Origin: Chloroflexota bacterium
GTDB lineage: Bacteria > Chloroflexota > Dehalococcoidia > Lucifugimonadales > UBA3495
Assembly: GCA_022573285.1 (NCBI GenBank)
Contig: JACZUF010000005.1
Location: forward strand, 1-64,000
Length of the DNA stretch: 64,000 nt
Reading direction: 5' to 3'
The translations under genes and the position numbers were made by a program. The first letter of the stretch is position 1. Every line of letters starts with the position of its first letter. The notes beneath the pieces were generated by a model. It had not been told where the DNA came from. It saw only the letters and a list, made by a program, of their open reading frames with translations, and made no database searches. Below are positions 17,413 to 27,107 of the stretch, piece by piece.

Positions 17413-19206
17413 TTGGCGGACTCACCAGATAAAAATTCCAGCGGAGTACTGAGCCTTAGCATCACTTCCAACGGCGCCAAGCTGAAGCCGGTCATTGGCA
17501 TCGTTTCGGTGTCGGTGGAGAAGGCGGTCAACCGGATCCCCAGCGCCAGGATCGTCCTGTTGGACGGCGACATGCCCAACCAAGACTTTCCGCTTAGCAA
17601 CACCGACGACTTCAAGCCGGGCTCGGAGATCCAGATTGATGCCGGCTACATGCAACAAGTTGAGACCATATTCAAAGGCGTGGTAGTCAAGCACGGGATA
17701 AAAATCACCGGTAACAACTACTCGCGGCTCGTCATTGAATGCCAAGATAAAGCCGTGGCCATGACGGTAGGCCGGAAAAACGCCAACTTTGTCGATTCGA
17801 AAGATAGCGACATCATCAAAAAAATCATCGGCAATTACAGCGGGCTCAAATCGGATGTGGGTTCAACCGACACCTCCATTAAGGAGGTTGTCCAATACTA
17901 CGCCACCGACTGGGATTTCGCGTTGTCGCGGGCCGAGATCAACGGCCTGTTGACAATCGTGGATGACGGATCGGTATCGGTAAAAGCACCCGAAGTCGGC
18001 GGTGCAGCGGTCTTGTCGGTCACTTACGGCGTCGACTTGATGGAGTTCGACGCCGAAGTCGACGCCCGGACCCAATTGGCTTCGGTGGGCGCGACCGCAT
18101 GGGATCCCAAGAACCAAGCGGTGGTGGAAAGCTCACCCGCCGCCCCTGACAACCTCAACAAACAAGGGAACCTCAAAGCGGCCGACTTGGCCAAGGTAAT
18201 TGGGCTCAATTCCTACCGCTTACAAGCGCCGACGGCCAACGAAAAAACCGAGCTGGATTCTTGGGCCAAGGCCCAACAGACCAAGGCGGAGCTGTCGTCC
18301 ATCCGGGGAAAAATGAAATTCCAAGGCAGCGCCAAAGCCAAGCCCGGAAAGGTGGTGGAGTTGGCCGGGGTCGGCGACCGGTTCAATGGCAACGTCTTTT
18401 TGACTGCGGTGCGGCACGAGCTGGTCAGTGGAAACTGGACCACGGAGGCCGAGTTCGGCCTGTCGGCCAACTGGTTTGCCGATAGACGTGACCTGGCATC
18501 GCCGCCTGCATCGGGCATGCTTCCAGGCGCCGAGGGCCTTCAGATTGGAGTGGTCAAGCAATTGGATGAAGACCCGAACAACGAGTTCCGGATCCAAGTA
18601 TCGGTGCCGGTGCTCCAAGCGGAAACCGAAGGCGTGTGGGCCAGGCTCGCATCGTTCTACGCCTCCAGTGGCTTCGGGGCGTTCTTCATCCCGGAGATTG
18701 GCGACGAAGTGGTGTTGGGCTACTTCAACAACGACCCGTCCTACCCGGTGATTCTGGGAAGCCTGTATAGCAGCAGCCGCAGTCCCGCGTACACGCCGAC
18801 TGCGGACAATTTCATCAAGGCCATTGTGACCTCCAGCGAACTGAAGGTGGAGTTCGACGACGAGAAAAAGATAGTCACCATCATCACACCGGGCGGGAAT
18901 CAGATTGTCATTAGCGATGAAGACGAGTCGATTCTTCTCCAAGACCAGAACGACAACAAGGTCGAGCTCGGACCCAGCGGAATTACGTTGGACAGCCCCA
19001 AGGACATCACCATCACCGCCAAAGGAAAGGTCACCATCGATGCCACCGGGGAGATTGGCATCACCTCCAAAGCCGATGTGAAGGTGGAAGGTCTTAACGT
19101 TAGCAACACCGCCCAGGTTGGCTTTACCGCCAAGGGCAACGCTACCGCTGAACTGTCCGCCTCCGGCCAGACGACGGTCAAGGGGGCCGTGGTGATGATT
19201 AATTAG
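17413..19206 (+). CDS. VgrG-like central spike protein (Afp8/Pvc8)
   Basis: 597 residues with the gp27-like hub first (VSVEKAVNRIPSARIVLLDG, then ADWDFALSRAEINGLLTIVD), a gp5-like OB fold (VWARLASFYASSGFGAFFIP, EIGDEVVLGYFNNDPSYPVI) around residues 380-450 and a C-terminal beta-helical needle. The hub forms a trimer at the baseplate centre and carries the PAAR tip. TTG at 17413 is the only start close to the upstream gene, 3 bp after its stop; the AGGTAGG before it can serve as ribosome binding site. Confidence 0.95.
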   Translation: MADSPDKNSSGVLSLSITSNGAKLKPVIGIVSVSVEKAVNRIPSARIVLLDGDMPNQDFPLSNTDDFKPGSEIQIDAGYMQQVETIFKGVVVKHGIKITGNNYSRLVIECQDKAVAMTVGRKNANFVDSKDSDIIKKIIGNYSGLKSDVGSTDTSIKEVVQYYATDWDFALSRAEINGLLTIVDDGSVSVKAPEVGGAAVLSVTYGVDLMEFDAEVDARTQLASVGATAWDPKNQAVVESSPAAPDNLNKQGNLKAADLAKVIGLNSYRLQAPTANEKTELDSWAKAQQTKAELSSIRGKMKFQGSAKAKPGKVVELAGVGDRFNGNVFLTAVRHELVSGNWTTEAEFGLSANWFADRRDLASPPASGMLPGAEGLQIGVVKQLDEDPNNEFRIQVSVPVLQAETEGVWARLASFYASSGFGAFFIPEIGDEVVLGYFNNDPSYPVILGSLYSSSRSPAYTPTADNFIKAIVTSSELKVEFDDEKKIVTIITPGGNQIVISDEDESILLQDQNDNKVELGPSGITLDSPKDITITAKGKVTIDATGEIGITSKADVKVEGLNVSNTAQVGFTAKGNATAELSASGQTTVKGAVVMIN

Positions 19207-19225
19207 CTGTCAGGGGGAGACCCAT

Positions 19226-19516
19226 ATGCCACCAGCGACCAGGATTACTGACATGCATGTCTGCCCGATGCTCACCGGGACGGTGCCCCACGTCGGCGGC
19301 CCGGTGGTTGGCCCTGGTGCGCCCACCGTGCTTATCGGGGGTCTGCCGGCGTCGATAATGGGCGACAACTGCGTCTGCGTGGGGCCTCCGGACACTGTTG
19401 CCAAGGGTTCGGCCACGGTAATGATAACGAATAAACCCGCGGTAAGAATGGGCGATTCGACGGGACATGGGGGCAGCATTGTCTTGGGCTTGCCCACCGT
19501 GATGATTGGAGGCTGA
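19226..19516 (+). CDS. PAAR-domain spike tip protein (Afp10/Pvc10-like)
   Basis: 96 residues made of PAAR repeats: an N-terminal ATRITDMHVCP, then GGPVVGPGAPTVLIGGLPAS, a central VCVGPPDTVAKGSATVMI and the closing GSIVLGLPTVMIGG. Metal-binding residues H11 and C13 and a later His are visible. It sharpens the VgrG spike to pierce target membranes. No extension domain is fused, so it is not itself an effector carrier. AGGGGGAGACCCAT gives a strong ribosome binding site. Confidence 0.93.
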   Translation: MPPATRITDMHVCPMLTGTVPHVGGPVVGPGAPTVLIGGLPASIMGDNCVCVGPPDTVAKGSATVMITNKPAVRMGDSTGHGGSIVLGLPTVMIGG

Positions 19517-19525
19517 GCAAAGCGC

Positions 19526-19951
19526 ATGGCAGAGGAAGATACCGGCCGGGCGTGGCAGGGGACCGGATGGAGTTTTCCGCCGGACTTCGACTGGCGTTCC
19601 AACTCCGTGGCCATGGTTTCGGAAGACGAAGACATCAAGCAGAGCCTGGAGATTCTCATGTCGACGGCGCCCGGCGAACGGGTTATGAACCCGTCCTATG
19701 GCTGCGGGCTAAAATCGCTGACCTTCGAGAACATCAGCGAAAGCACGCTGACCGAGATACGGGACGTAATAGACCGGGCCATTCTCTTTTTCGAGCCCAG
19801 GATCCAGGTCGATAACATCGAAATCGATGTGGAAAGCATCTATGACGGCGTGATCACCATTCATCTTTACTACACGATCAGAATAACCAACACCAGAAGC
19901 AACATGGTGTATCCGTTCTATTTCCGGGAGGGTGAAGGGCCGCAGTCTTAG
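19526..19951 (+). CDS. gp25-like baseplate wedge protein (Afp9/Pvc9)
   Basis: 141 residues of the GPW/gp25 family: DEDIKQSLEILMSTAPGERVM and the hallmark NPSYGCGLKSLTFENIS, including the E-P-R-style segment FFEPRIQVDNIEID. This small protein links the sheath to the baseplate wedge and has the conserved core also found in T4 gp25 and TssE. It lies 9 bp after PAAR and 6 bp before the J gene. Confidence 0.95.
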   Translation: MAEEDTGRAWQGTGWSFPPDFDWRSNSVAMVSEDEDIKQSLEILMSTAPGERVMNPSYGCGLKSLTFENISESTLTEIRDVIDRAILFFEPRIQVDNIEIDVESIYDGVITIHLYYTIRITNTRSNMVYPFYFREGEGPQS

Positions 19952-19957
19952 GCCGGT

Positions 19958-22900
19958 ATGTCAGCGATGTTGAGCGATGGAACGAGTCAAAGGGACCGCG
20001 TGCCGGCCGCACTGGCCGAGGGTTTTGTCAACGTCGACGATCTGGCGTTCCAAGACCTGTTGGCCATGGCGGCGGAGAATGCCGGAAGTCTGCGGTTTTT
20101 TGATGCCGACGATGAGACGAAGGGAGACTGGGAAAGCTTTTTCACCGCCGATGATGCGGCGATCATCGCGCTGATCTTAACTGCGGATGTAAGCGAGGTG
20201 GCTTCCGGGTTTTTCGGCAGCATCGACCGAAATATCTCATCGTTCGGCAACGGATACGACCTTCGTAAAATTCCCAGCTATGATCTGGCGAGGCGAATGG
20301 ACTATTGGTACAGCCGCTCCCAGATCTCGGAGAGCGAGGGGAGCCGGGTCCTGGGCAAGCGCATTGCCGACCTCATCGACGGGAATCTTCGTAACGAGTT
20401 ATTGTCACTGGAGAGTTTTCTGGCGCAATTCTATGGGGCGTCGGGCCCGCCCTTCCGCCACGGGTTCAACCCATACTGGTTTTCTGGCCTAAATGGGCAA
20501 GCCGGGGCCCACCGAGGGCCGGCCCCAGCCGCCGACAGAGAAATCATCGAGCGGTTCTTAACGCTGAATTTTCATTCCTTCGACAACGCGCTAACGACGC
20601 TAAAGGCCGGCGCCGGCCGCCTGCTGTCTGCGTCTATGCAGAGCGGGACCCATTCACCGGCCTCCGGCCTCTTTATCGCGTTCACCAAGCTTTTTAAGCA
20701 CGCGCAAGAGAAATTAAACCGTTTTCCGGCGCGGCAGTTGGACTTCTACTACAACGATGTTTTAAAAGTCCGAAGGCAGGAGTTCGTCCCGGACAGCACA
20801 TATCTCGTCTTTTCACCTGACGTTGAGACCCGAGGGGTCCTGGTAAGAGAGGGCACGGAGTTCCTCGCGGAAGCCGGCGAGGACGGCCAGCCCGTATACT
20901 ATGCCGCCGACAACGATCTCATGGTGCGGGGCGCCAAGGTCGCCTCGCTGGCCACGCTGAATTTCGAGACCGATCCTCATAAATCGCCCGAACTCGAACT
21001 GAAATATTACTCCGGCGCCAAGTCAAACGAGATACCTGTGTTGTCCGCAACAGCCGCCATCGGCGACGCGGACCCCAGGGCGTGGCCGGTTTTTGGCGCC
21101 CCAAAGATTAATGAGGAAAAACTCCGGTTCGCCGACGCGGAGATCGGCTTCGCGTTGGCGAGCCCGGTCCTATTTCTGAAAGAAGGCGAGCGGAAAATTA
21201 CATTCAGTTTTACGTTGGAACACCGGGACACGGCCACGTCCGTGGTGAGCGGTGTTGATGAGCACTTCGACTCCTTTCTTGACCAGGTGGCGGGCCTGCT
21301 GCGCTATTCGTCCAGACAGGACGCCTTTTATAAGGCCTTCCGGGAGATGTTCACCATTTATCTGACCGCGGAAAGCGGGTGGTACCGGGTGCCCAGTTAC
21401 CTCCCATCGAATCACGTGGTAGACGCTGAATGCGGACAAAACGTCCTGAAGATTGAGATATTGCTTCCGCCTGACGCGGAGCCGGTGGTTGCTTACTCTC
21501 CGGACGCCCACGGTGACGGCTACGATTGCGAGCTTCCCATCGCCCGGTTCATGGTGAATCCTGCGGCCTATCTGTACCCCTATTCCCTCCTTAAGGACGT
21601 GATATTCCAGCAGGTGGAAATCGCAACGGAGGTAAAAGGGGTCCAAGAGGTCATCCTGCACAACAATCTGGGGCAACTGGACCCGACCAGCCCATTCAAT
21701 CCCTTCGGGCCAACCCCTTTCACCGGTTCCTACTTGATCATTGGGAACCTGGAGATTGCCCGCAAGAACCTGACCCACCTCGACCTCGACGTCTCTTGGG
21801 GAGATTTGCCCACGGAAGGCCGAAGCTTCGCTGACTATTACCGGGCCTACGGTCTGCCCTTCGAGAACTCAGTCTTCCAGGCGGAGGCGAGCGTACTACG
21901 CGACGGGAGATGGTGGCCTCATGAGGAACAAGAACGGCCGGTGGTGGGCCTGTTTGCGTCCCCGGGCCCCGATGATGCCGGGGAGGGGTGGAGCAGCATC
22001 AGGACCAACCGGCTTTCGGTGGGTCCGGACTTGGCGCGTGCCTGGAAGCCGCTGGAGCCGGCAACCGGTGACGACGGCCTAATCTACAGCAACTTGGCCA
22101 AAAACGGGTTCTTTAGATTTAGGCTATCGAGCCCTGATTATGCCTTCGGACACAAGGAATACCCGCTGAAGCTGACCAGCGTGCTGACGGCCAACGCACA
22201 ACTCAAAAAGCCCGAGTTGTTCGAGCCGACGCCCAATCCGCCCTACACGCCTTCGATTAACGGCATTTCCATCGACTATAGAGCGGTTTCCACCATCGAC
22301 CTAAGGCAGATGCCGTCCACCAACGAAGGGCTGAATAAAGGGAAGATATTCCACATCCATCCCTTTGGTCTGGAAAATCTGTCGCCGGCCCGCTACCGGA
22401 CCATAAATTTGTTGCCCCAGTTCGACGCGCCGGGAAACCTATACGTGGGCGTCAACGCGAGATCCTTGACCGGCGTCCTCACCCTGTTTTTCAACCTGCG
22501 CGAGGACTGTGCGCCGGAAGCGGGAACAGGAGACACGGAAATAACGTGGCATTATCTGTCTGCGGACGTTTGGAAACGAATGGACCGGGCCGATGTGATT
22601 TCCGACACAACGGACGGGTTCCTGTCCTCGGGCATAGTCACCTTGAACATCCCCGACGATATCACGCGCGGCAACACGGTGATGCCCGGGGACCTGTTTT
22701 GGGTGAGGGCATCCGCCTACGAACACTCAGATGCCTTCTGCAGCGTATATTCCGTTCATGCACAGGCGCTCAAGGTCAATCGGCAATACGGGGAGAACCC
22801 GCCGGACCGGCTGCAAAATAGATTGCCAGCGGGGACCATTAAATCTTCCAGGGTATCGATACCGGGAATCGGCAGGATCGAACAGATAGTAGACTCGTTC

Positions 22901-23695
22901 GGCGGCAGCCTCCCCGAGAGTCCGCAACAAATCAAGGTGCGCACCAGCGAGCGGTTGCGGCACAAGAACAGGGCAATATCATCCTGGGACTACGAGCGGT
23001 TGATCTTGCAGCGGTTCCCTGATCTATTCAAGGTAAAGTCCTTTCCGAACATGGCCTTCGACCTTGATCCGGAGAACCGCCACCGGCCCGGGAATGTGTT
23101 AATCGTGGTGGTTCCTAATCCTAAGGACCGCAGATTGACGCACCTCAAGCCCATGGTCAACGGCCTGGAATTGCAGAAGATACAGGAGTACGTCAAAAGG
23201 CACGCCTCGCCCTTCGCCACCGTTGAAGTGAGGAATCCGGCATACGAACAGGTCCAAGTGCGGTGCACGGTCAAGTTCCACCAAGGTGAGAGCGAGGGCT
23301 ATTGTCTCAATGCCGTGGACCAAGCCATCACCGCCTATATTTCTCCGTGGAATGAGGACATTGGTTACCGTGCCGAGTTCGGTTGGAATATAAGACGTTA
23401 CGACATTGAAACGTACATCCGAAATTTGGACTACGTTGATTTCGTCACCAACTTCTCCATGCTCCACATCGCGGACGACAGCCAGGGCTATTTCCACCTT
23501 TTTGACACGATGAAATGTGAGCAGGAAGCCTCCCAGGTCACCCCCTATTATCCTTGGAGCATCGCCATCCCGGTTAAGCGGCATGCCATCGAGATTACTC
23601 AACGGTCCAGCTCAATAGAGGCTGAGATAACCGGCGTGGACGAACTTGAAATCGGCAGTACGTTCATCATCACCGACGAGAGCAACTATGACTAG
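19958..23695 (+). CDS. Baseplate J-like wedge protein (Afp11/Pvc11)
   Basis: 1245 residues. The C-terminal quarter shows the baseplate-J core: QQIKVRTSERLRHKNRAISS, WDYERLILQRFPDLFKVKSF and VEVRNPAYEQVQVRCTVKFH. The first 900 residues are beta-rich and family-specific. J/gp6-like proteins dimerise into the iris-like ring that holds the spike hub. The length agrees with other eCIS Pvc11 proteins. Its stop overlaps the next gene by 8 bp. The start at 19958 has no strong Shine-Dalgarno, probably coupled to gp25. Confidence 0.93.
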   Translation: MSAMLSDGTSQRDRVPAALAEGFVNVDDLAFQDLLAMAAENAGSLRFFDADDETKGDWESFFTADDAAIIALILTADVSEVASGFFGSIDRNISSFGNGYDLRKIPSYDLARRMDYWYSRSQISESEGSRVLGKRIADLIDGNLRNELLSLESFLAQFYGASGPPFRHGFNPYWFSGLNGQAGAHRGPAPAADREIIERFLTLNFHSFDNALTTLKAGAGRLLSASMQSGTHSPASGLFIAFTKLFKHAQEKLNRFPARQLDFYYNDVLKVRRQEFVPDSTYLVFSPDVETRGVLVREGTEFLAEAGEDGQPVYYAADNDLMVRGAKVASLATLNFETDPHKSPELELKYYSGAKSNEIPVLSATAAIGDADPRAWPVFGAPKINEEKLRFADAEIGFALASPVLFLKEGERKITFSFTLEHRDTATSVVSGVDEHFDSFLDQVAGLLRYSSRQDAFYKAFREMFTIYLTAESGWYRVPSYLPSNHVVDAECGQNVLKIEILLPPDAEPVVAYSPDAHGDGYDCELPIARFMVNPAAYLYPYSLLKDVIFQQVEIATEVKGVQEVILHNNLGQLDPTSPFNPFGPTPFTGSYLIIGNLEIARKNLTHLDLDVSWGDLPTEGRSFADYYRAYGLPFENSVFQAEASVLRDGRWWPHEEQERPVVGLFASPGPDDAGEGWSSIRTNRLSVGPDLARAWKPLEPATGDDGLIYSNLAKNGFFRFRLSSPDYAFGHKEYPLKLTSVLTANAQLKKPELFEPTPNPPYTPSINGISIDYRAVSTIDLRQMPSTNEGLNKGKIFHIHPFGLENLSPARYRTINLLPQFDAPGNLYVGVNARSLTGVLTLFFNLREDCAPEAGTGDTEITWHYLSADVWKRMDRADVISDTTDGFLSSGIVTLNIPDDITRGNTVMPGDLFWVRASAYEHSDAFCSVYSVHAQALKVNRQYGENPPDRLQNRLPAGTIKSSRVSIPGIGRIEQIVDSFGGSLPESPQQIKVRTSERLRHKNRAISSWDYERLILQRFPDLFKVKSFPNMAFDLDPENRHRPGNVLIVVVPNPKDRRLTHLKPMVNGLELQKIQEYVKRHASPFATVEVRNPAYEQVQVRCTVKFHQGESEGYCLNAVDQAITAYISPWNEDIGYRAEFGWNIRRYDIETYIRNLDYVDFVTNFSMLHIADDSQGYFHLFDTMKCEQEASQVTPYYPWSIAIPVKRHAIEITQRSSSIEAEITGVDELEIGSTFIITDESNYD

Positions 23696-24521
23696 AAGAA
23701 ATCGAAATACGCTGAAGAACTACTTCCAAAACGGGAGCGTGCCAACTGAAGACCAATTCGAGGACCTCGTCGACTCTACGTTGAACATCATCGACGAGGG
23801 ATTCGATAAGTCCCCCTCGGATGGCCTCATGGTCTCCCAGCTAGGCGAATCCGGACGGCTGATTAGCTTTTTCAAAGAACACCTGGCCGGAAGGCCCTTA
23901 TATTTTATCCGGGTGGACCGCAATGAAAACCTGGTGGTTGGCACCGAAGGGAACCGGAATATCCTCTTCAAGGCCGAGGACCCCGACGGCGCACCCACGG
24001 TCCGGGTGGGGATCAACACCGATGAGCCCGAAAATGAGTTGGATGTCGTTGGGGTGGTCCGGGCCGAGGGAAGAATAGGTGTCGTCAGCCGACTGAACAA
24101 TCAAGAGTTGAAGGTCCCAGCCGACGGAATTTGGCACGACATTACCGGCAACTTGTTCGGCTGCCAGGCCTTCGAGGTCACCGCCGGCGTGGGAGGCAGA
24201 AGAACGGAAGGCCGTTACGCCCTCATTCATGCGGTCGCGTTGAACACGTTCAATCCCAAGGGATTCTTTTTCAACTTCCTGAATCTCAAAAAGAATATCA
24301 AGTACCAATCCGCTCACTTCCGGTCGCGGAACGACAAATTGCGTCTGCGGTGGCGCGACAAAGGCGACCGAAATTACAGCCTGCAGTTGAAGTCAGGCAC
24401 CGATTTCGGACCCAACATTCAGGTGAAATACTACCTGACCAAACTCTGGTTCGACGAGGATATGAGCGGGTCCCGCCGGGAAGCCAACCAAGGCGAAAAT
24501 GGCGTCGCCGCCAACTCCTAG
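23688..24521 (+). CDS. Putative eCIS tail fibre / receptor-binding protein
   Basis: 277 residues. The N-terminus (NTLKNYFQNGSVPTEDQFED and following helix) resembles an anchoring motif of fibre-like proteins in eCIS clusters. The middle carries VGINTDEPENELDVVGVVRA, very like the VGIGTxxPxxxLDVxG module of phage fibre stems. The C-terminal 140 residues are mostly beta and could form the binding head. It overlaps the J gene by 8 bp, so it is part of the structural operon. The role in target recognition is inferred; no other fibre gene was found in the cluster. Upstream in-frame starts lie inside the J gene and were not chosen. Confidence 0.65.
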   Translation: MTRRNRNTLKNYFQNGSVPTEDQFEDLVDSTLNIIDEGFDKSPSDGLMVSQLGESGRLISFFKEHLAGRPLYFIRVDRNENLVVGTEGNRNILFKAEDPDGAPTVRVGINTDEPENELDVVGVVRAEGRIGVVSRLNNQELKVPADGIWHDITGNLFGCQAFEVTAGVGGRRTEGRYALIHAVALNTFNPKGFFFNFLNLKKNIKYQSAHFRSRNDKLRLRWRDKGDRNYSLQLKSGTDFGPNIQVKYYLTKLWFDEDMSGSRREANQGENGVAANS

Positions 24522-24591
24522 CATGTCGTCAGAGGCCTGCGAGCCCTTGGCATATGGTAATTAAATTTGAATAAACAGTTTTTGATAACCC

Positions 24592-26169
24592 ATGTTGGAT
24601 AACCTGACCATACCCCGAAGGTCCGCTGCGGCAGACGAGTCCAGCTATGACGCTCTGAGAGAGGAGGGCATCAAGCTGTTGCAGGAGTTGTCCGGGGACC
24701 TGTGGACGGACTACAACCTGCACGACCCCGGCGTGACCATTCTGGAGCAAATCTGCTATGCCCTAACCGATCTTATCCAGCGGACCGAAAGGGAGATGCC
24801 GGACCATCTGTCCGGGACCAGCGGGCGAATAGATTTCGAAAACCAAGCCTTATTTCGGCCCGATAAGGTCTTTCCCAGTGGTCCGCTCACGGTCAGCGAC
24901 TATCGGAAGTTGATGTTCGACGCGGTCCCGGAACTGGAAAACGTTTGGATTTTTCCGGTAACCGGCGAAGGCCCCAAGGGTCTTTACCGCATCTACGCCC
25001 AACTGGCGGAGTTGGCCGAAGAGAGGGAAGGAGAGCAGGCCAACCGCTGGGTTGCCGATAAAATAGGGGACATTTACGCGGCCAACCGGAACCTGGGCGA
25101 AGACCTTGAGGACGTGCGCGTCGTTGGTCGCAGTGATTGTTCGATGCTAGGAGTCGTAGAGACCGAGGGCGAACGGGCGCCGTCCGACATCTTGGCCGAG
25201 ATATATTTCAGAGTTTCACAACTCATCGCGTCCAGCATATCGTCAAGTTCCTTCGAGGAGGCGCTGGACCTCGGGAAATCCCTTGACGAGATATTTACCG
25301 GCCCTTTGACAACCCACGCTTATATCGACGGCGAGAAATTGGAGACCTACCGGGAGACGATCACCATCTCCGATATGATCGAGGTTGTCAGCAAGATCGA
25401 CGGCGTCAGGTATGTTGAGCGGCTCTGGTTTAGAGACGAGCAAGGCGACGACACCGAAAGCATCCCCCACGATCCACTGTCGGAGACCGTTCCCCGCCTG
25501 CGACTTCCATCGGGCGGCGGAGACGAGGGCATCATACTGCGCTCCAACGGCCGGGAGCATGCGGTCTCGCTGAGGGAGGTGCGCCGGGAATTTGACCGGA
25601 GAAACGCCGAGTACCTAATCCAGAGGCAGACTGTCCAAGATTTCAGCGAAGTGTTTACGATGCCTACTGGGACCTATCAGGACCTAGGCACCTACTACTC
25701 GCTCCAAGAACAGTTTCCCGACACCTATGGGATAAACCGCTACGGTCTGCCAGTCTCAGCAGCGCCGGCCAGGAAAGCTCAAGCTAAGAACCTCAAAGCG
25801 TATCTTTGGTTCTTCGAGCAGGTTATGGCCAATTTCCAAGAGAATCTGGCGCAATATCCCCGGTTGTTTTCGTTGGACCGTCAGTTGAAACAGTCCTATT
25901 TCCATCAGATGCTCAAGCCTAAAAACATGCCAGACGTCGACCGGCTGTACCAAGATGACTTGGAGCAAACGGAGATAGATCTGGCCGAAGTAATTGAAAG
26001 GCATGACAAATTCGGCTATCGGAGAAACCGGATATTGGACTTTTTGCTGGCGATATACGGCGAGAGTTTTTCTCCGGACCCATTTTTGTTGTTGGATTTC
26101 TATTCTGACCTAGGATTGGACCACGAGTTAGTGGGCGTCAAGATAAACCTGCTCAAGGCCATCGGTTAG
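24592..26169 (+). CDS. eCIS baseplate protein, Pvc12-like, N-terminal part
   Basis: 525 residues. The opening (DLWTDYNLHDPGVTILEQIC, YALTDLIQRTE) is the hallmark of Afp12/Pvc12-like wedge proteins. It ends with FGYRRNRILDFLLAIYGESF and LVGVKINLLKAIG. In related clusters I know of one longer protein that continues with the sequence found in the next frame, so this looks like the first of two pieces. Pvc12 with J forms the baseplate wedge. About 70 bp of spacer separates it from the fibre-like gene. Confidence 0.82.
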   Translation: MLDNLTIPRRSAAADESSYDALREEGIKLLQELSGDLWTDYNLHDPGVTILEQICYALTDLIQRTEREMPDHLSGTSGRIDFENQALFRPDKVFPSGPLTVSDYRKLMFDAVPELENVWIFPVTGEGPKGLYRIYAQLAELAEEREGEQANRWVADKIGDIYAANRNLGEDLEDVRVVGRSDCSMLGVVETEGERAPSDILAEIYFRVSQLIASSISSSSFEEALDLGKSLDEIFTGPLTTHAYIDGEKLETYRETITISDMIEVVSKIDGVRYVERLWFRDEQGDDTESIPHDPLSETVPRLRLPSGGGDEGIILRSNGREHAVSLREVRREFDRRNAEYLIQRQTVQDFSEVFTMPTGTYQDLGTYYSLQEQFPDTYGINRYGLPVSAAPARKAQAKNLKAYLWFFEQVMANFQENLAQYPRLFSLDRQLKQSYFHQMLKPKNMPDVDRLYQDDLEQTEIDLAEVIERHDKFGYRRNRILDFLLAIYGESFSPDPFLLLDFYSDLGLDHELVGVKINLLKAIG

Positions 26170-26192
26170 CGCCGGCCTGAAAGAATAGCCAC

Positions 26193-27107
26193 ATGCGGAC
26201 AAACGCCTTCAACAACCGAGATCCCGCGTGGGACACCGATAACGTGTCCAGCCTTCAAAAGAAGGTGAGTATCCTTCTGGGCCTGAACGGGTTTCAGACC
26301 AGGTATTTGACCACCGCCTTCGCCGAGGCCGGCGTGGAACTGCTAACCAAAGAGCGGTTCGAAGAGTTGCACGGCGCGGCCGCGGAAGGCGAGCTTGTTG
26401 CTGTCCAGGCGGGAATTCGGCAACGTTTCTTGGAAGTTCCGCTGACCGGTACATCGGGCGCAGAAGCCGGCCGGCTGTTCGACGACATCGTCTATCTCAA
26501 ACACAAGGCGGTGACCGGCCCAGCCCTGCGCCAAGGCATTCACCTAGACCGTTACCGAGTCGGCCGTGCGGGCTCCGGCGATTCCTTCCAGGCGATCTTC
26601 AGCCCAGACGACCCGCACGACAATGAAGCCTGGCGGATACTCGGCGTATACGATTCCGAGGACGAGGCGGTCGCTTCCGTAAACGCACTGCGCCGGTTTC
26701 TCATCCGCCTGAACGTGGCCAGCGAGGGGTTCTACGTCTTGGAGCATATCCTCTTGAGGCCCCTCGGCCAAGACACGCACCATGGCATCCGCGTCCCGGA
26801 CGACTTCTATTCCTTCAAGCTGAGCGTCCTATTCCCTGGTTGGACGGCGCGCTTCCAGACACCGGAATTTAGGAGATTGACCGAGGAGACAGTCCAGAGT
26901 CACTGCCCAGCCCATATTTTCCCCGAGTTTCATTGGCTCGATCTGGACAAAATGCAGGAATTCGAGGGGCTCTACAGCCGTTGGCTGGATACCGTCGGGC
27001 AAGGCGGTGAACCCGCGGAGACACGCAACGCGGCCGCGAAAGAACTGATCGGGTTTTTAATGGAAAACGCCGCCGGCCGGGACGCACAGCTCGAAGGTAA
27101 ATCATGA
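26193..27107 (+). CDS. eCIS baseplate protein, Pvc12-like, C-terminal part (separate frame)
   Basis: 304 residues. The start region (PAWDTDNVSSLQKKVSILLG) and later LRRFLIRLNVASEGFYVLEH, SFKLSVLFPGWTARFQTPEF and CPAHIFPEFHWLDLDKMQEF correspond to the C-terminal third of long Pvc12-like proteins. It is shifted in frame relative to the preceding gene, after a 23-bp gap without a good ribosome binding site. Either the gene has split into two subunits or a frameshift (real or a sequencing error) divides it. Its own stop overlaps the next ATG (ATGA). Confidence 0.75.
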   Translation: MRTNAFNNRDPAWDTDNVSSLQKKVSILLGLNGFQTRYLTTAFAEAGVELLTKERFEELHGAAAEGELVAVQAGIRQRFLEVPLTGTSGAEAGRLFDDIVYLKHKAVTGPALRQGIHLDRYRVGRAGSGDSFQAIFSPDDPHDNEAWRILGVYDSEDEAVASVNALRRFLIRLNVASEGFYVLEHILLRPLGQDTHHGIRVPDDFYSFKLSVLFPGWTARFQTPEFRRLTEETVQSHCPAHIFPEFHWLDLDKMQEFEGLYSRWLDTVGQGGEPAETRNAAAKELIGFLMENAAGRDAQLEGKS

